Part shown: positions 39,947 to 48,804 of the stretch, piece by piece
How the letters are laid out: each line of letters starts with the position of its first letter
How positions within the stretch are numbered: the first letter of the stretch is position 1
From: Oscillospiraceae bacterium
GTDB taxonomy: Bacteria > Bacillota > Clostridia > Oscillospirales > Acutalibacteraceae
DNA: 61,447 nt
NCBI GenBank assembly: GCA_022487055.1
Contig: JAKVJJ010000007.1
Location: forward strand, 1-61,447
Reading direction: 5' to 3'
Position numbers and translations under genes: made by a program
The notes under the pieces: generated by a model
Seen by the model: the letters and a program-made list of their open reading frames with translations, nothing else
What the model was told of the DNA's origin: nothing
Database searches by the model: none

Positions 39947-40094
39947 TGTTTCAACAGTATTTTTAAAATATGTTCTCGTTTTTGTGTAATGCCTATTTGC
40001 TTTACAAACTATCTGATTTTTCGCAAAGCAGAAACTTGAGATAAGTTAGATTTACCATAGGATTCCCACAAGTCATTCGGAAATTTCGTATTTG

Positions 40095-40112
40095 TAAAGT
40101 TATAATACTTTA
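40095..40112. promoter_or_regulatory. inverted repeat TAAAGT-TATAAT-ACTTTA upstream of cysK
   Basis: Perfect six-base arms around TATAAT, about 135 bases before the cysK promoter. It shares TAAAGT/ACTTTA half-sites with the second repeat at 40179-40214. Possible operator for a cysteine regulator such as the CymR-like protein. The rest of 39947-40227 is AT-rich with no gene. Confidence 0.5.
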
Positions 40113-40178
40113 TGGCTCTATGTTGCATTTTTCAAATTATGCCGTCTAAATTTTTAGCAAATGATTTTTTCCGAATTC

Positions 40179-40214
40179 AATACTTTACTATTTTTATAAA
40201 AATATTAAAGTATT
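40179..40214. promoter_or_regulatory. inverted repeat AATACTTTA ... TAAAGTATT upstream of cysK
   Basis: Nine-base perfect arms (40179-40187 and 40206-40214) with an 18-base AT-rich centre, ending 14 bases before the -35 of cysK. The half-site repeats that at 40095. A regulatory dyad is likely; a structural role is possible. Confidence 0.55.
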
Positions 40215-40227
40215 TTTTCAAAAAGCC

Positions 40228-40256
40228 TTGACAGCGGCTTGGAAACTGTATATACT
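40228..40256 (+). promoter_or_regulatory. promoter of cysK
   Basis: TTGACA (40228-40233), 17-base spacer, TATACT (40251-40256). A small hairpin GCTGCA/TGCAGC lies in the leader, and ACTGGAGGG precedes the start. Confidence 0.82.
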
Positions 40257-40341
40257 CAATGCTATATAAATCATATATGACTTGTTAATATTCAGCTGCA
40301 GCATCAAATGCAGCCAACACATTTACTGGAGGGATTTCATC

Positions 40342-41274
40342 ATGGCAAACATTCATAAGAGCTTAACCGAGCTGATTGGCAACACACCCCTGTTGGAACT
40401 GACCAACTACGAAAAGAAAAACAATTTGAAAGCTAAAATCGTGGCAAAGCTGGAGTACTTCAATCCGGCAGGAAGCGTCAAAGACCGCATTGCACTTGCC
40501 ATGATTGATGATGCTGAGAAAAAAGGACTGATTAAGCCTGGTTATACACTTATTGAGCCAACCAGCGGCAATACTGGCATTGGTCTGGCAAGCGTTGCTG
40601 CAGCCCGCGGTTATCACATTGTCTTGACCATGCCGGAAACCATGAGCGTTGAGCGCCGCAATCTGCTGAAAGCTTACGGTGCAGAACTGGTGCTGACTGA
40701 CGGTGCCACTGGCATGAAAGGCGCTATCGCAAAAGCAGACGAATTGGCAAAGGTTACACCGAAATCCTTCATTCCGGGGCAGTTTACCAATCCGGCAAAC
40801 CCGGCAGCACATAAAGCAACCACCGGCCCGGAAATTTGGCGCGACACGGACGGTAAGGTTGACTTCTTCGTGGCTGGCGTCGGCACAGGCGGCACTCTGA
40901 CTGGCACTGGCTCCTATTTAAAAGAACAAAACCCCAATGTAAAGGTCATTGCTGTCGAACCCGCCACATCTCCTGTACTGAGCAAAGGCCATGCAGGTCC
41001 GCACAAGATTCAGGGAATTGGCGCCGGATTTGTGCCAAAGACACTGGATACCTCCATTTATGATGAAGTTATCCCGGTCGAAAATGAACCTTCCTTTGCT
41101 ATCGGCCGTGAACTGGCCAAGAGTGAAGGACTGCTGGTCGGCATTTCTTCCGGTGCGGCTGTCTGGGCTGCAACGGAGCTGGCAAAACGTCCGGAAAACG
41201 AAGGCAAGACCATTGTCGTACTGCTGCCCGACACCGGCGACCGTTATCTTTCCACTGCACTGTTTCAGGATTAA
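40342..41274 (+). CDS. cysK: cysteine synthase A (O-acetylserine sulfhydrylase)
   Basis: A 310-residue PLP enzyme that joins sulfide and O-acetylserine into cysteine. N-terminal [14 protein letters not shown], the Schiff-base Lys in [11 protein letters not shown] (~41), the substrate loop [10 protein letters not shown], the phosphate loop [11 protein letters not shown] and [12 protein letters not shown] 40342 behind ACTGGAGGG is clear; the frame opens at 40282 inside the leader. It is separate from cysE (46 kb), and the two repeats upstream suggest regulation by sulfur supply. Confidence 0.96.
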   Translation: MANIHKSLTELIGNTPLLELTNYEKKNNLKAKIVAKLEYFNPAGSVKDRIALAMIDDAEKKGLIKPGYTLIEPTSGNTGIGLASVAAARGYHIVLTMPETMSVERRNLLKAYGAELVLTDGATGMKGAIAKADELAKVTPKSFIPGQFTNPANPAAHKATTGPEIWRDTDGKVDFFVAGVGTGGTLTGTGSYLKEQNPNVKVIAVEPATSPVLSKGHAGPHKIQGIGAGFVPKTLDTSIYDEVIPVENEPSFAIGRELAKSEGLLVGISSGAAVWAATELAKRPENEGKTIVVLLPDTGDRYLSTALFQD

Positions 41275-41292
41275 TATAGAAGAAGTACATAG

Positions 41293-41334
41293 AGAAGGAA
41301 GCCCCCTATTTCATATAGGAAGGCTTCTTTTTTT
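41293..41334 (+). terminator. terminator of cysK
   Basis: GAAGCC and CCTAT pair with ATAGG and GGCTTC, followed by seven or more Ts. Confidence 0.85.
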
Positions 41335-41393
41335 CTACCGTCTGAACCAAAAAAGACTGCAGCAAGATGAAAGTCCTGCCGCAGCCCACATAT

Positions 41394-42248
41394 TTAATCG
41401 TTTTTTAGCATTTCCTGTATATCCTCAATCTTTATCTGCGCATCGTGCCGCCCAATCTGATAAAGCCGCACAAGCGTTTCCGGATCCTTTTCATAGCGGC
41501 TGATATTGATAGGGCTGCTGGGCCGAATGACAATCATCGTACCCGCCTGTTCCTGCCGACGGATGAAAGCAAGTTGCCGATTATACAGATAAGAGCGTGA
41601 CTGAAGTGTCTCCACAAACTCCGGATATTCATGGTAGCGTGCATTAATAAATGCGTGCGGATAGTCCGCACCGACACGCTTACGGAAAGAATAATCGCGC
41701 GTGAGCACAACCACATTGTGATTGTTTCCATCCAGCAAAGAGCGCTCATAGGGAATCGGTGCCGCAATACCTCCGTCCAGATAAGGCCGGTCATTAATCG
41801 TTATGATATTGGACAGAAACGGCAGAGAACTGGAAGCCTGCACGGGAAGAAAATGTTCATCCATATCTTCTCTGCCAAAGAAAGTAGCCTGTCCGGTTTT
41901 TAAGTCCGTGGCACCCACCATCAGATGAACTTTGGAACTGTTAAAAGTATGTTCATCAAACGGAACCAAATTGTGAAAAAGTTCTCCGAAAATGAAATTG
42001 AAACCAAAGAGGGAACCACTCTGCCGCAGATTTTGAATACTGACATAGCGGTTATCCGGAACATAGTTGTAAAAAATTTCTTTATTTCGCTCGTACTGCT
42101 CTGAAACATAGCTGAGGGCACAGCAGGCCCCCGCTGACACTGCATACACGGAGGGAAAGTGAATCTGATTTTTCAGCAACTCATCCAGCACCCCGGCTGT
42201 ATAAGCGCCGCGCATTCCGCCGCCCTCCAGAACCAGACCAACTGACAC
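41394..42248 (-). CDS. patatin-like phospholipase family protein
   Basis: A 284-residue acyl hydrolase: oxyanion loop LVLEGGGMRGAYTAGVLD, nucleophile site YAVSAGACCA (Ser in A-x-S-x-G rather than G-x-S-x-G) and dyad Asp in YLDGGIAAP. The C-terminal ~100 residues match the extension seen in bacterial RssA/YjjU-type proteins. Start set at GTG 42248 because AAGGAGGT lies 7 bases before it; an in-frame ATG ten codons upstream has no site. Probably a lipid or acyl ester hydrolase; substrate unknown. Confidence 0.85.
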   Translation of the reverse strand: MSVGLVLEGGGMRGAYTAGVLDELLKNQIHFPSVYAVSAGACCALSYVSEQYERNKEIFYNYVPDNRYVSIQNLRQSGSLFGFNFIFGELFHNLVPFDEHTFNSSKVHLMVGATDLKTGQATFFGREDMDEHFLPVQASSSLPFLSNIITINDRPYLDGGIAAPIPYERSLLDGNNHNVVVLTRDYSFRKRVGADYPHAFINARYHEYPEFVETLQSRSYLYNRQLAFIRRQEQAGTMIVIRPSSPINISRYEKDPETLVRLYQIGRHDAQIKIEDIQEMLKND

Positions 42249-42338
42249 AGCACATACCTCCTTACCGCTTTCCCTCATTATAAAAGAATTTTCGGTGAAT
42301 TACAAGGGACAGAAAGCAGCAGTTTTTTTAAGAAATGC

Positions 42339-42367
42339 TTGACTTTTTTGAAATCGTGAGATATAAT
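42339..42367 (+). promoter_or_regulatory. promoter of the tRNA-Val gene
   Basis: TTGACT (42339-42344), 17-base spacer, TATAAT (42362-42367), 29 bases before the tRNA. Confidence 0.8.
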
Positions 42368-42396
42368 AATCAAGCACTGTTGAGGTGTACATAAAT

Positions 42397-42473
42397 GGAC
42401 GTTTAGCTCAGCTGGCTAGAGCATCCGCTTGACGTGCGGAAGGTCATAGGTTCGAGTCCTATAACGTCCACCA
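42397..42473 (+). tRNA. tRNA-Val (anticodon GAC)
   Basis: Cloverleaf with acceptor GGACGTT/AACGTCC, D arm GCTCAGCTGGCTAGAGC, anticodon stem TCCGC/GCGGA with loop TTGACGT (anticodon GAC), T arm ATAGG-TTCGAGT-CCTAT and encoded CCA (42471-42473). Length 77. Single tRNA with its own promoter and terminator. Confidence 0.96.
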
Positions 42474-42481
42474 TAATAGTG

Positions 42482-42515
42482 AGCCTTGAAGTATAAATAC
42501 TTCAAGGCTTTTTTC
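42482..42515 (+). terminator. terminator of tRNA-Val
   Basis: AGCCTTGAAGTAT, short loop, ATACTTCAAGGCT, then six Ts. The following stretch to 42753 shows no gene. Confidence 0.92.
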
Positions 42516-42753
42516 GTCTGCATGCATACTCGTTACAAAGCTACTATCTATTTTGTTTGGGCATTAGAAGACTGTTCTATCGTAAAAAATGAAAGGATCG
42601 CCATTAAGTGAAGAACAAGTATGAAACAGAGTGAAAGCAAGCGAAAACACAAAATGTTAAGGTTGGTTGACAGATTTCAAGGATGAAATGGTAGAAATCT
42701 CAGCTAATAAATGGTATTCTCTTTATAGAATTTCATCTTAAGAGGAGAGTAAC

Positions 42754-43521
42754 ATGGTTTTTCAAGCGAAACTGACAGCCTTACGCAAGCAGCATGGATG
42801 GTCTCAGGAAGGATTAGGAAACCAAGTCGGCGTATCTAGACAAACGGTTTCAAAATGGGAGCTTGGTGAAACAACGCCTGAACTGGAAAAATTAATTCAG
42901 CTCGCCGAAATATTTGACCTGTCTATTGATGAATTAACGGGGCATGAAAAGCAAGCGTCTACTAAGGAATGTCGAAATTCTCAAAGGGACTCTGCCTTGT
43001 ATGCGTGGCACTACGAATACAAAAGCAAAAGAACGATTCGGGGAGTGCCACTTGTTCATATCCACATTGGGAACGGCTTTTGTAAAGCAAAAGGAATTGT
43101 CGCTGTGGGAAATATTGCAAAAGGAATTGTGGCAATCGGTGCCGTTTCTTTGGGCGTTGTTTCCATCGGCGCAGTTTCGGTTGGTTTGCTGGCCTTTGGT
43201 GCTTTGGCGTTGGCACTGCTTCTTGCAGCAGGAGCAATTTCTGTTGGTGCAGTGGCATTAGGTGGAGTAGCCGTGGGTCTGCTGGCCGTGGGTGGCTATG
43301 CTTTGGGACAATATTCGCTTGGTGGATTTGCTGTGGCATCCAGAGTTGCCCTCGGAGGGGTTGCCCATGCACATATTGCGATAGGCGATAAAACAAGCGG
43401 AGATATTTTATTTCACATTCATCAGGCACATCTTTCCCAGTACATTCATGAAGCAATTTTGAAAGCATACCCGAATATTTGGAAACCGATTGCCGACCTT
43501 TTTAGCACCATCGTGTCTTGA
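42754..43521 (+). CDS. XRE regulator with Gly-rich hydrophobic repeat domain
   Basis: A 255-residue protein. Residues ~5-60 are a Cro/C1 helix-turn-helix (WSQEGLGNQVGVSRQTVSKWELG). From ~105 to ~215 runs a nearly uninterrupted array of short units of about six residues of the form x-V-A-x-G-x (IVAIGAVSLGVVSIGAVSVG and so on). The regular G spacing is unlike ordinary transmembrane helices and might form a beta-helix-like or membrane-packed structure. A polar C-terminal tail follows. GAGGAGAG precedes the ATG. Function unknown; perhaps a membrane-linked regulator. Confidence 0.75.
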   Translation: MVFQAKLTALRKQHGWSQEGLGNQVGVSRQTVSKWELGETTPELEKLIQLAEIFDLSIDELTGHEKQASTKECRNSQRDSALYAWHYEYKSKRTIRGVPLVHIHIGNGFCKAKGIVAVGNIAKGIVAIGAVSLGVVSIGAVSVGLLAFGALALALLLAAGAISVGAVALGGVAVGLLAVGGYALGQYSLGGFAVASRVALGGVAHAHIAIGDKTSGDILFHIHQAHLSQYIHEAILKAYPNIWKPIADLFSTIVS

Positions 43522-43556
43522 AACACTTGGCTGCGCACAGCCCTTAAATGAAATCT

Positions 43557-43597
43557 AAAAGTGGAACAGGTGCATAAGCATTCCTGTTCCACTTTTT
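43557..43597. terminator. bidirectional terminator
   Basis: AAAAGTGGAACAGG pairs with CCTGTTCCACTTTT; T tracts on both strands end the XRE gene (plus) and the minus-strand gene stopping at 43609. Confidence 0.88.
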
Positions 43598-43608
43598 ACA
43601 TTATGGGA

Positions 43609-44319
43609 TTATGTGGTTTTAAAACTGGTGGTGACTGTTTCTCCGCCGCCGGTAATTGTGATGAAATGAGCACCCGGCGCAATGTCGCTTCCCACCGTCC
43701 ACGCCCATGCAGCACGGCCATAAGCATCCGTCTGGGCACGCATGGTGGAACCGCTGCCCTTCACACTGCCGCTGTCATAAATCACTTTGACTGTATACTG
43801 GGTGTTTGGCTTGCCCTGCACCATAAGCTGTGCGGTCTTCCCATGTGCAGTAACGCCCGGCGCGTGCAAAATGCGAATACCGCTGGAGGTTGCAGAGGAA
43901 GCCTGCTGTGCGCCCGAGGAAACGGAACTGCCGCTTGTTTCTCCAGCAAAACGACTTTCCGTACTTTTCATTGTTGCATCCGCGCGGGCGGTGTCCTGCT
44001 TCATCCGATCTTCCGCACCTTGTATCCGAGATATCTTGGATGAGGATGGTGTCTGTGCCGCACCTGTCGCCGGAGAGGAAGCCGCAGACGACGGCGCACT
44101 AGCAACTGCTTTGCTCGGATGGATGCCGCCGCCAAGCAAATTGGGAAGCTGAGCTGCCAGAGTAACTCCTACCATCAGCACAATGCTGCATGCCAACCCA
44201 ACAATCGGCACGGTTTTGGGCTTCTGTTGAATGGTGAAAATCAGCAGCACAACCGCGAAACCAACCGCCGCAAGCAGGCCGATAATGGATACCCAGACAT
44301 CCCAGCTCAAGCTTCCCAT
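43609..44319 (-). CDS. membrane-anchored protein with Ser/Ala-rich linker and Ig-like C-terminal domain
   Basis: A 236-residue protein I do not recognise. Two hydrophobic helices at ~8-30 and ~35-60, then a low-complexity Ser/Ala/Gly stalk (~65-150), then a compact C-terminal domain (~155-236) rich in beta strands (TAQLMVQGKPNTQYTVKVIY; AHFITITGGGETVTTSF) like bacterial Ig or invasin folds. It is probably exposed outside the membrane. A promoter TTGCTT-17-TATAAT lies at 44393-44365 on the minus strand. No clear partner gene. Confidence 0.6.
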   Translation of the reverse strand: MGSLSWDVWVSIIGLLAAVGFAVVLLIFTIQQKPKTVPIVGLACSIVLMVGVTLAAQLPNLLGGGIHPSKAVASAPSSAASSPATGAAQTPSSSKISRIQGAEDRMKQDTARADATMKSTESRFAGETSGSSVSSGAQQASSATSSGIRILHAPGVTAHGKTAQLMVQGKPNTQYTVKVIYDSGSVKGSGSTMRAQTDAYGRAAWAWTVGSDIAPGAHFITITGGGETVTTSFKTT

Positions 44320-44364
44320 TGCACAGCTCCCCTCGATTCCGCAAAATCCGAATCAATCCTAACT

Positions 44365-44393
44365 ATTATAACAGGGAGGCAACAGAAAAGCAA
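44365..44393 (-). promoter_or_regulatory. promoter of the membrane-anchored protein gene
   Basis: On the minus strand TTGCTT (44393-44388), 17-base spacer, TATAAT (44370-44365), about 46 bases before the start codon. It gives this gene its own transcript apart from cysE-cysS. Confidence 0.68.
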
Positions 44394-44405
44394 GCTGACC
44401 GGGCA

Positions 44406-45827
44406 TCACTCTTTGTGCCATTTCACACCCTGCGGCGTGTCTTCCAGCACGATTCCGCGTGCCTTCAGTTCATCACGAATGCGGTCGGCTTCCGCCCAGT
44501 TTTTGTCTTTGCGTGCCTGCGCGCGTTTGGCAATCAGGCCGTCAATTTCAGTCGTTTCATCCCCACCGGCATCTGTTCCCGGCACCGGGCGGCTGTAAAG
44601 CAAGCCAAGCACATCGGCAAGTTTGGTAAACAGGTCATAAGCATATTCGCAAAGTTCTTTATCCGGCTGTTTGTCTGCTGAAAGTTCCGTATTGATTGTT
44701 TTTGCCATTTCAAACAAAGCTGACAGCGCATTGGCCGTGTTCAGGTCGTCATTCATGGCATTCTCAAAAGCAGTGCGGCTGCCGTCCAGTTTTTCACGCA
44801 CTGCCGCGTCATTGCTTTTTGTTCCGGCAGGTGCGTTTTTCATGACAAACAGCAGGTTGTCACGACAGTGATACAACCGGTCAAGTGCTGACTTACACTG
44901 TCCCATCATTTCCACACTGTAGTTAATCGGCATCCGGTAATGCGCAGAAATCATCAGATAACGAATCGGTTCATAGCCGCATTCCTTTGCAACATCACGC
45001 ACAGTGAAGAAATTGTGCAGGCTCTTGCTCATCTTTTTGTTATCCACATTGATGTAGCCATTGTGTACCCAATAATGTGCAAACGGCGCACCATTGCAGC
45101 ACTCACTCTGAGCGATCTCGTTTTCATGGTGCGGGAAAATGAGATCCTGCCCGCCGCAGTGAATATCAATCGTTTTGCCAAGATAACGGCGCACCATGGC
45201 AGAGCACTCGATATGCCAGCCGGGCCGGCCGTGTCCCCATGGGGATTCCCAGTAAGGCTCACCCGGCTTGGCACCTTTCCACAGCGCAAAGTCCATGGCA
45301 TCCTTTTTGATTTCACCGGTGGCAATGCGAGCGCCCGCCTGCAGGTCTTCCAGCGGCTGATGACTCAGCTTGCCATATTCCCTATCTTTCAGTGTGCGAA
45401 AATAAACATCTCCATTTTCGGTTGGATAAGCATAGCCTTTTTCAATCAGTGTAGAAATGATTGACTGCATTTCATCGATATTTTCCGTCGCCTTGGGGTG
45501 AATCGTTGCCGGGCGGACATTCAGACCGGCGGCATCAATTTTGTATTCTTCGATGTAGCGGCGGCTGACGGTCAGGTAGTCGCTGCCTTCCTCATTTGCC
45601 TTATGGATAATCTTATCGTCCACATCCGTGAAATTCTGCACATAAGTTACCTGATACCCCAGGTATTCCATATAACGGCGAAGTACATCAAAGACACAAA
45701 TCGGCCGTGCGTTGCCAATATGGATATAGTTATAAACGGTTGGTCCGCACGCATAGATTTTGGCCTTCCCCGGCTCCATCGGCACAAATTCTTCTTTTTT
45801 GCGTGACAGTGTATTATAAATCTTCAT
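44406..45827 (-). CDS. cysS: cysteinyl-tRNA synthetase
   Basis: A 473-residue class I synthetase. Zinc site starting ACGPTVYNYIHIGNARP (HIGH motif), GWHIECSAM and HHENEIAQSEC (zinc ligands), KMSKS in NKKMSKSLHNFFTVRD, then the DALR anticodon region. It charges tRNA-Cys. It is 24 bases after cysE and is controlled with it by the T-box ahead of cysE, linking charging and synthesis of cysteine. Confidence 0.96.
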   Translation of the reverse strand: MKIYNTLSRKKEEFVPMEPGKAKIYACGPTVYNYIHIGNARPICVFDVLRRYMEYLGYQVTYVQNFTDVDDKIIHKANEEGSDYLTVSRRYIEEYKIDAAGLNVRPATIHPKATENIDEMQSIISTLIEKGYAYPTENGDVYFRTLKDREYGKLSHQPLEDLQAGARIATGEIKKDAMDFALWKGAKPGEPYWESPWGHGRPGWHIECSAMVRRYLGKTIDIHCGGQDLIFPHHENEIAQSECCNGAPFAHYWVHNGYINVDNKKMSKSLHNFFTVRDVAKECGYEPIRYLMISAHYRMPINYSVEMMGQCKSALDRLYHCRDNLLFVMKNAPAGTKSNDAAVREKLDGSRTAFENAMNDDLNTANALSALFEMAKTINTELSADKQPDKELCEYAYDLFTKLADVLGLLYSRPVPGTDAGGDETTEIDGLIAKRAQARKDKNWAEADRIRDELKARGIVLEDTPQGVKWHKE

Positions 45828-45851
45828 TTCTGCGTCCTCCCGCAGTGCGAA

Positions 45852-46544
45852 TTATTTGATTTCCTGTTTCTGAGCGGCTTTATCCGCTTCCTGTTCGTAA
45901 CGGTTGTCATCCTCTGTGTTTTTCTTGCAAAGTCCTTTTTCAATGTGTTCCAGCATCACATTCATGCGGCAGAGCTCCTGTGAAACCGGGTCTGCCACAT
46001 GAACCTGGTCAAGATTATCCGGCCGCACACCGTTAATGCGCACCACTCTGGCAGGCACCCCGACTGCAGTCGCATTGTCCGGCACCGCATCCAGCACCAC
46101 AGCACCCGCCGCAATCCGTGCATTGTTGCCAATCTTCATCGGCCCGAGAATTTTCGCGCCGGAGCCAACCAGCACATGGTCGCCCAAGGTGGGGTGACGC
46201 TTACCTTTGTCTTTGCCGGTTCCACCCAGTGTCACTCCCTGATACAGTGTGCAGTAATCCCCAATCTCAGCAGTTTCGCCAATGACAACACCCATGCCGT
46301 GGTCAATAAAAAGGCCTTTGCCAATCTTGGCACCCGGGTGTATCTCAATGCCAGTTTTGTGCCGTGCGCGCTGACTGACCCACCGTGCCAGAAATGGGTG
46401 CCCGTGCTCCAGCAGCCAGTGCGCTTTTCGGTAACTGCGCACTGCCTTAAAACCACTGTAGAGGAGAAAAACCTCAAGGCGGCTTCGTGCGGCGGGGTCC
46501 CGCTCCATAATCGAATCAATCTCTGCTTTCAGTTTAGGAAACAT
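45852..46544 (-). CDS. cysE: serine O-acetyltransferase
   Basis: A 230-residue enzyme making O-acetylserine. N-terminal helical region, then the left-handed beta-helix with [31 protein letters not shown] and [19 protein letters not shown]. Start ATG 46544 with GGGAGTG; a longer frame runs into the T-box terminator. The C-terminus ends KQEIK rather than in the Ile used to dock into CysK, so a classic cysteine-synthase complex may not form. First gene of the T-box-controlled cysE-cysS operon. Confidence 0.93.
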   Translation of the reverse strand: MFPKLKAEIDSIMERDPAARSRLEVFLLYSGFKAVRSYRKAHWLLEHGHPFLARWVSQRARHKTGIEIHPGAKIGKGLFIDHGMGVVIGETAEIGDYCTLYQGVTLGGTGKDKGKRHPTLGDHVLVGSGAKILGPMKIGNNARIAAGAVVLDAVPDNATAVGVPARVVRINGVRPDNLDQVHVADPVSQELCRMNVMLEHIEKGLCKKNTEDDNRYEQEADKAAQKQEIK

Positions 46545-46583
46545 GATAACACTCCCTATGTTGGCACGCAAGTCCGGAGCGCG

Positions 46584-46826
46584 AAAAAAGCCTCCGTCCA
46601 CACAGCACTGTTGGCTGCGCAGACGGAGGCGAAAAAATTCCGCGGTTCCACTCCGGTTTCTTACTCTCAAAGGATAACGGCTCCACCCGTGCGGGGATTC
46701 CCCCTCGCCTGCTCCCGGACGCATTCTTCATCGCCTGCTTGTGAAAAGCGCTTTCAGCCACGGACGCTTTCTCTCTGCCACAGTCGGACGATTACTTCTT
46801 CCGTTCTCAGCATTTCATACTCTGTA
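46584..46826 (-). promoter_or_regulatory. T-box leader (cysteine) controlling cysE-cysS
   Basis: On the minus strand the leader holds the T-box core TGGAACCGCG (46650-46641), a long stem I region and an intrinsic terminator, GCCTCCGTC pairing with GACGGAGGC followed by TTTTTT (46630-46584). The triplet TGC at 46723-46721, followed by a purine, is a plausible Cys specifier. Uncharged tRNA-Cys would bind and prevent termination. The specifier assignment is by eye. Confidence 0.85.
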
Positions 46827-46831
46827 ATTCT

Positions 46832-46860
46832 ATTATATGTTCTGTTTACAGGAATGTCAA
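46832..46860 (-). promoter_or_regulatory. promoter of the cysE-cysS T-box operon
   Basis: On the minus strand TTGACA (46860-46855), 17-base spacer, TATAAT (46837-46832): consensus elements, placing the start at about 46825. Confidence 0.85.
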
Positions 46861-46872
46861 TCTTCCCGCCAT

Positions 46873-47445
46873 TCACTTTGTCTGGTTAATAACGGCTGCG
46901 TTCTGGCGGATATAGACTGCCCCGCTGATAACCGTAAACACGCAGGAAATGCCCACCAGCACATTGTTTACCAGCAGTATCACCGGAACCATGCCGGCAG
47001 AAAAAACGCCGAATTCCATCAGGCACTGCAGGAGCAGCACCAGAAAGACAGCCGCAATTTGTGACACGGTTTTAGTTTTGCCCCAGTTGTTGGCCGCAAT
47101 CACTTTGCCGGACTCCACTGCCACCAGACGCAGAGAAGTGACGGCAAACTCGCGCATCATGATAATCAGCACCAACCAGATGTTGCACAAATCCAGCTTG
47201 ACAAAACAAATCAACGCCGCCAGAATCAGCACTTTATCCGCAAGCGGGTCAAGAAACTGCCCAAAAGTCGTAATCAACCCTTTTGTGCGGGCAATCCTGC
47301 CGTCCAGATGGTCTGTATAGGACGCCAGCGCAAACAAAAGCAACGCCCACAGATAATGATGCGGCACCTGCGGCAGAAGCATGAATGCCACAATGACCGG
47401 CACCATAATGATACGCGCAGTCGATAATTTATTGGGCAGGTTCAT
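46873..47445 (-). CDS. pgsA: CDP-diacylglycerol-glycerol-3-phosphate 3-phosphatidyltransferase
   Basis: A 190-residue membrane enzyme of phosphatidylglycerol synthesis with several helices. It carries the CDP-alcohol phosphotransferase signature as DHLDGRIARTKG, then FGQFLDPLADK. It lies 3 bases after rimO in the recA-recX-rimO-pgsA order, and transcription would meet the cysE promoter region next. Confidence 0.94.
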   Translation of the reverse strand: MNLPNKLSTARIIMVPVIVAFMLLPQVPHHYLWALLLFALASYTDHLDGRIARTKGLITTFGQFLDPLADKVLILAALICFVKLDLCNIWLVLIIMMREFAVTSLRLVAVESGKVIAANNWGKTKTVSQIAAVFLVLLLQCLMEFGVFSAGMVPVILLVNNVLVGISCVFTVISGAVYIRQNAAVINQTK

Positions 47446-47448
47446 TCC

Positions 47449-48804
47449 TTATTCCCCCTTCTGCGGACAAAGCTCACCCACAAGGTCGCCGTCCACACAG
47501 TCGGTCAGATTCACACGCACAAAGGTGCCCATCACGGGCTTCTTTTCGCCTTTCGGCACGGTAAAGTAAACTTTCCCGTCAATGTCATCCGGTGCCTGCG
47601 CGGCGTTACGGCCAAACCAGCATTCCGCATAGCGGTCCCATCCCTCACACAAAACCGTCTGCACTTGCCCAGCCATTGCTTCTCCGGCAGTCTGGGTGCG
47701 GTTCATCTGGTCTTCCATGATAAGTTCCATGCGGTGCTGCTTCACATCGTCCTCAATCTGGTTCGGCATCTGTGCCGCCTCGGTACCTTCTTCCTGAGAA
47801 TATGGGAAACATCCAAGCCGGTCAAATTTTATTTCTTTCACAAATTCGCACAGTTCGGTAAAGTCCTCCTCAGTTTCTCCGGGGAAACCGGTAATCAGTG
47901 TGGTGCGCAGAGTAACTCCCGGCACTTTCTCCCGAATATGGGCAAGCAGTGCTGTCAGTTTTTCACGGTTGCCCCAGCGATGCATCGCCGTGAGGATATG
48001 CTGGCTGCAGTGCTGCAAAGGCAGGTCAATATAACTCAGCACCTTTGGTTCCGCCGCCATCGTGTCCAGCAGCTCATCGGTCATATAATCCGGATAACAG
48101 TAAAGCATCCGAATCCAAGCAAGGCCGTCAATTTTGCACAGGCGGCGCAGTAACTGCGGCAGCATCAGCTTGTGGTCATAGATGTCCCATCCATATTTGG
48201 TGGTATCCTGTGCAATCAGAATGATTTCCTTTGCGCCGTTTTTCACCAGTGTGCGCGCTTCCGCTTCAATGCTTTCCATCGTGCGGCTGCGATATCCGCC
48301 GCGGATGAATGGAATCGCGCAGTAGCTGCAGCGATTGTCACAGCCCTCCGCAATTTTCAGATAAGCAAAATAGCTTGGTGTGAGCAATCGGCGTTCTCCG
48401 CACAGGGGCAGCTTATCTTTCTCCGGAAATGCCTCCGGTTTTGCTCCAGCCAATGCCGCATGGCAAATAATACTGATGTCCGTGTCCGCACCAATACCAC
48501 ACACCGCGTCACATTCCGGAAGCTGCTGCATGAGTTCTGTCTGGTAGCGCTCCGCCATACAACCGGTCACCACAATCGCCTTAATGCGGCCCTCTTTTTT
48601 CAGGCGCGCAAGCTCCAATATTTCATTGATACTTTCCTGTTTGGCGCTCTGAATAAAGCCGCAGGTGTTGACGATTGCCACATCTGCAAGGGCAGCATCA
48701 TCTTTTACCATCCAGCCGTCCTTTTCCAGCCGCGCCAACATCATTTCCCCGTCAACCTGATTCTTGGCACAGCCGAGGCTCACCATTCCCACTGATTCAG
48801 TCAT
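47449..48804 (-). CDS. rimO: ribosomal protein S12 methylthiotransferase RimO
   Basis: A 451-residue radical-SAM enzyme. N-terminal MTTase domain with GMVSLGCAKNQVDGEMM and two further cluster cysteines (VNTCGF; VVTGCMAE), radical-SAM CDNRCSYCAIP, and a C-terminal TRAM domain. It thiomethylates an Asp of S12. ATG 48804 is chosen behind GAGGATG; an ATG five codons earlier is inside that site. It overlaps the recX end by 8 bases. Confidence 0.95.
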   Translation of the reverse strand: MTESVGMVSLGCAKNQVDGEMMLARLEKDGWMVKDDAALADVAIVNTCGFIQSAKQESINEILELARLKKEGRIKAIVVTGCMAERYQTELMQQLPECDAVCGIGADTDISIICHAALAGAKPEAFPEKDKLPLCGERRLLTPSYFAYLKIAEGCDNRCSYCAIPFIRGGYRSRTMESIEAEARTLVKNGAKEIILIAQDTTKYGWDIYDHKLMLPQLLRRLCKIDGLAWIRMLYCYPDYMTDELLDTMAAEPKVLSYIDLPLQHCSQHILTAMHRWGNREKLTALLAHIREKVPGVTLRTTLITGFPGETEEDFTELCEFVKEIKFDRLGCFPYSQEEGTEAAQMPNQIEDDVKQHRMELIMEDQMNRTQTAGEAMAGQVQTVLCEGWDRYAECWFGRNAAQAPDDIDGKVYFTVPKGEKKPVMGTFVRVNLTDCVDGDLVGELCPQKGE

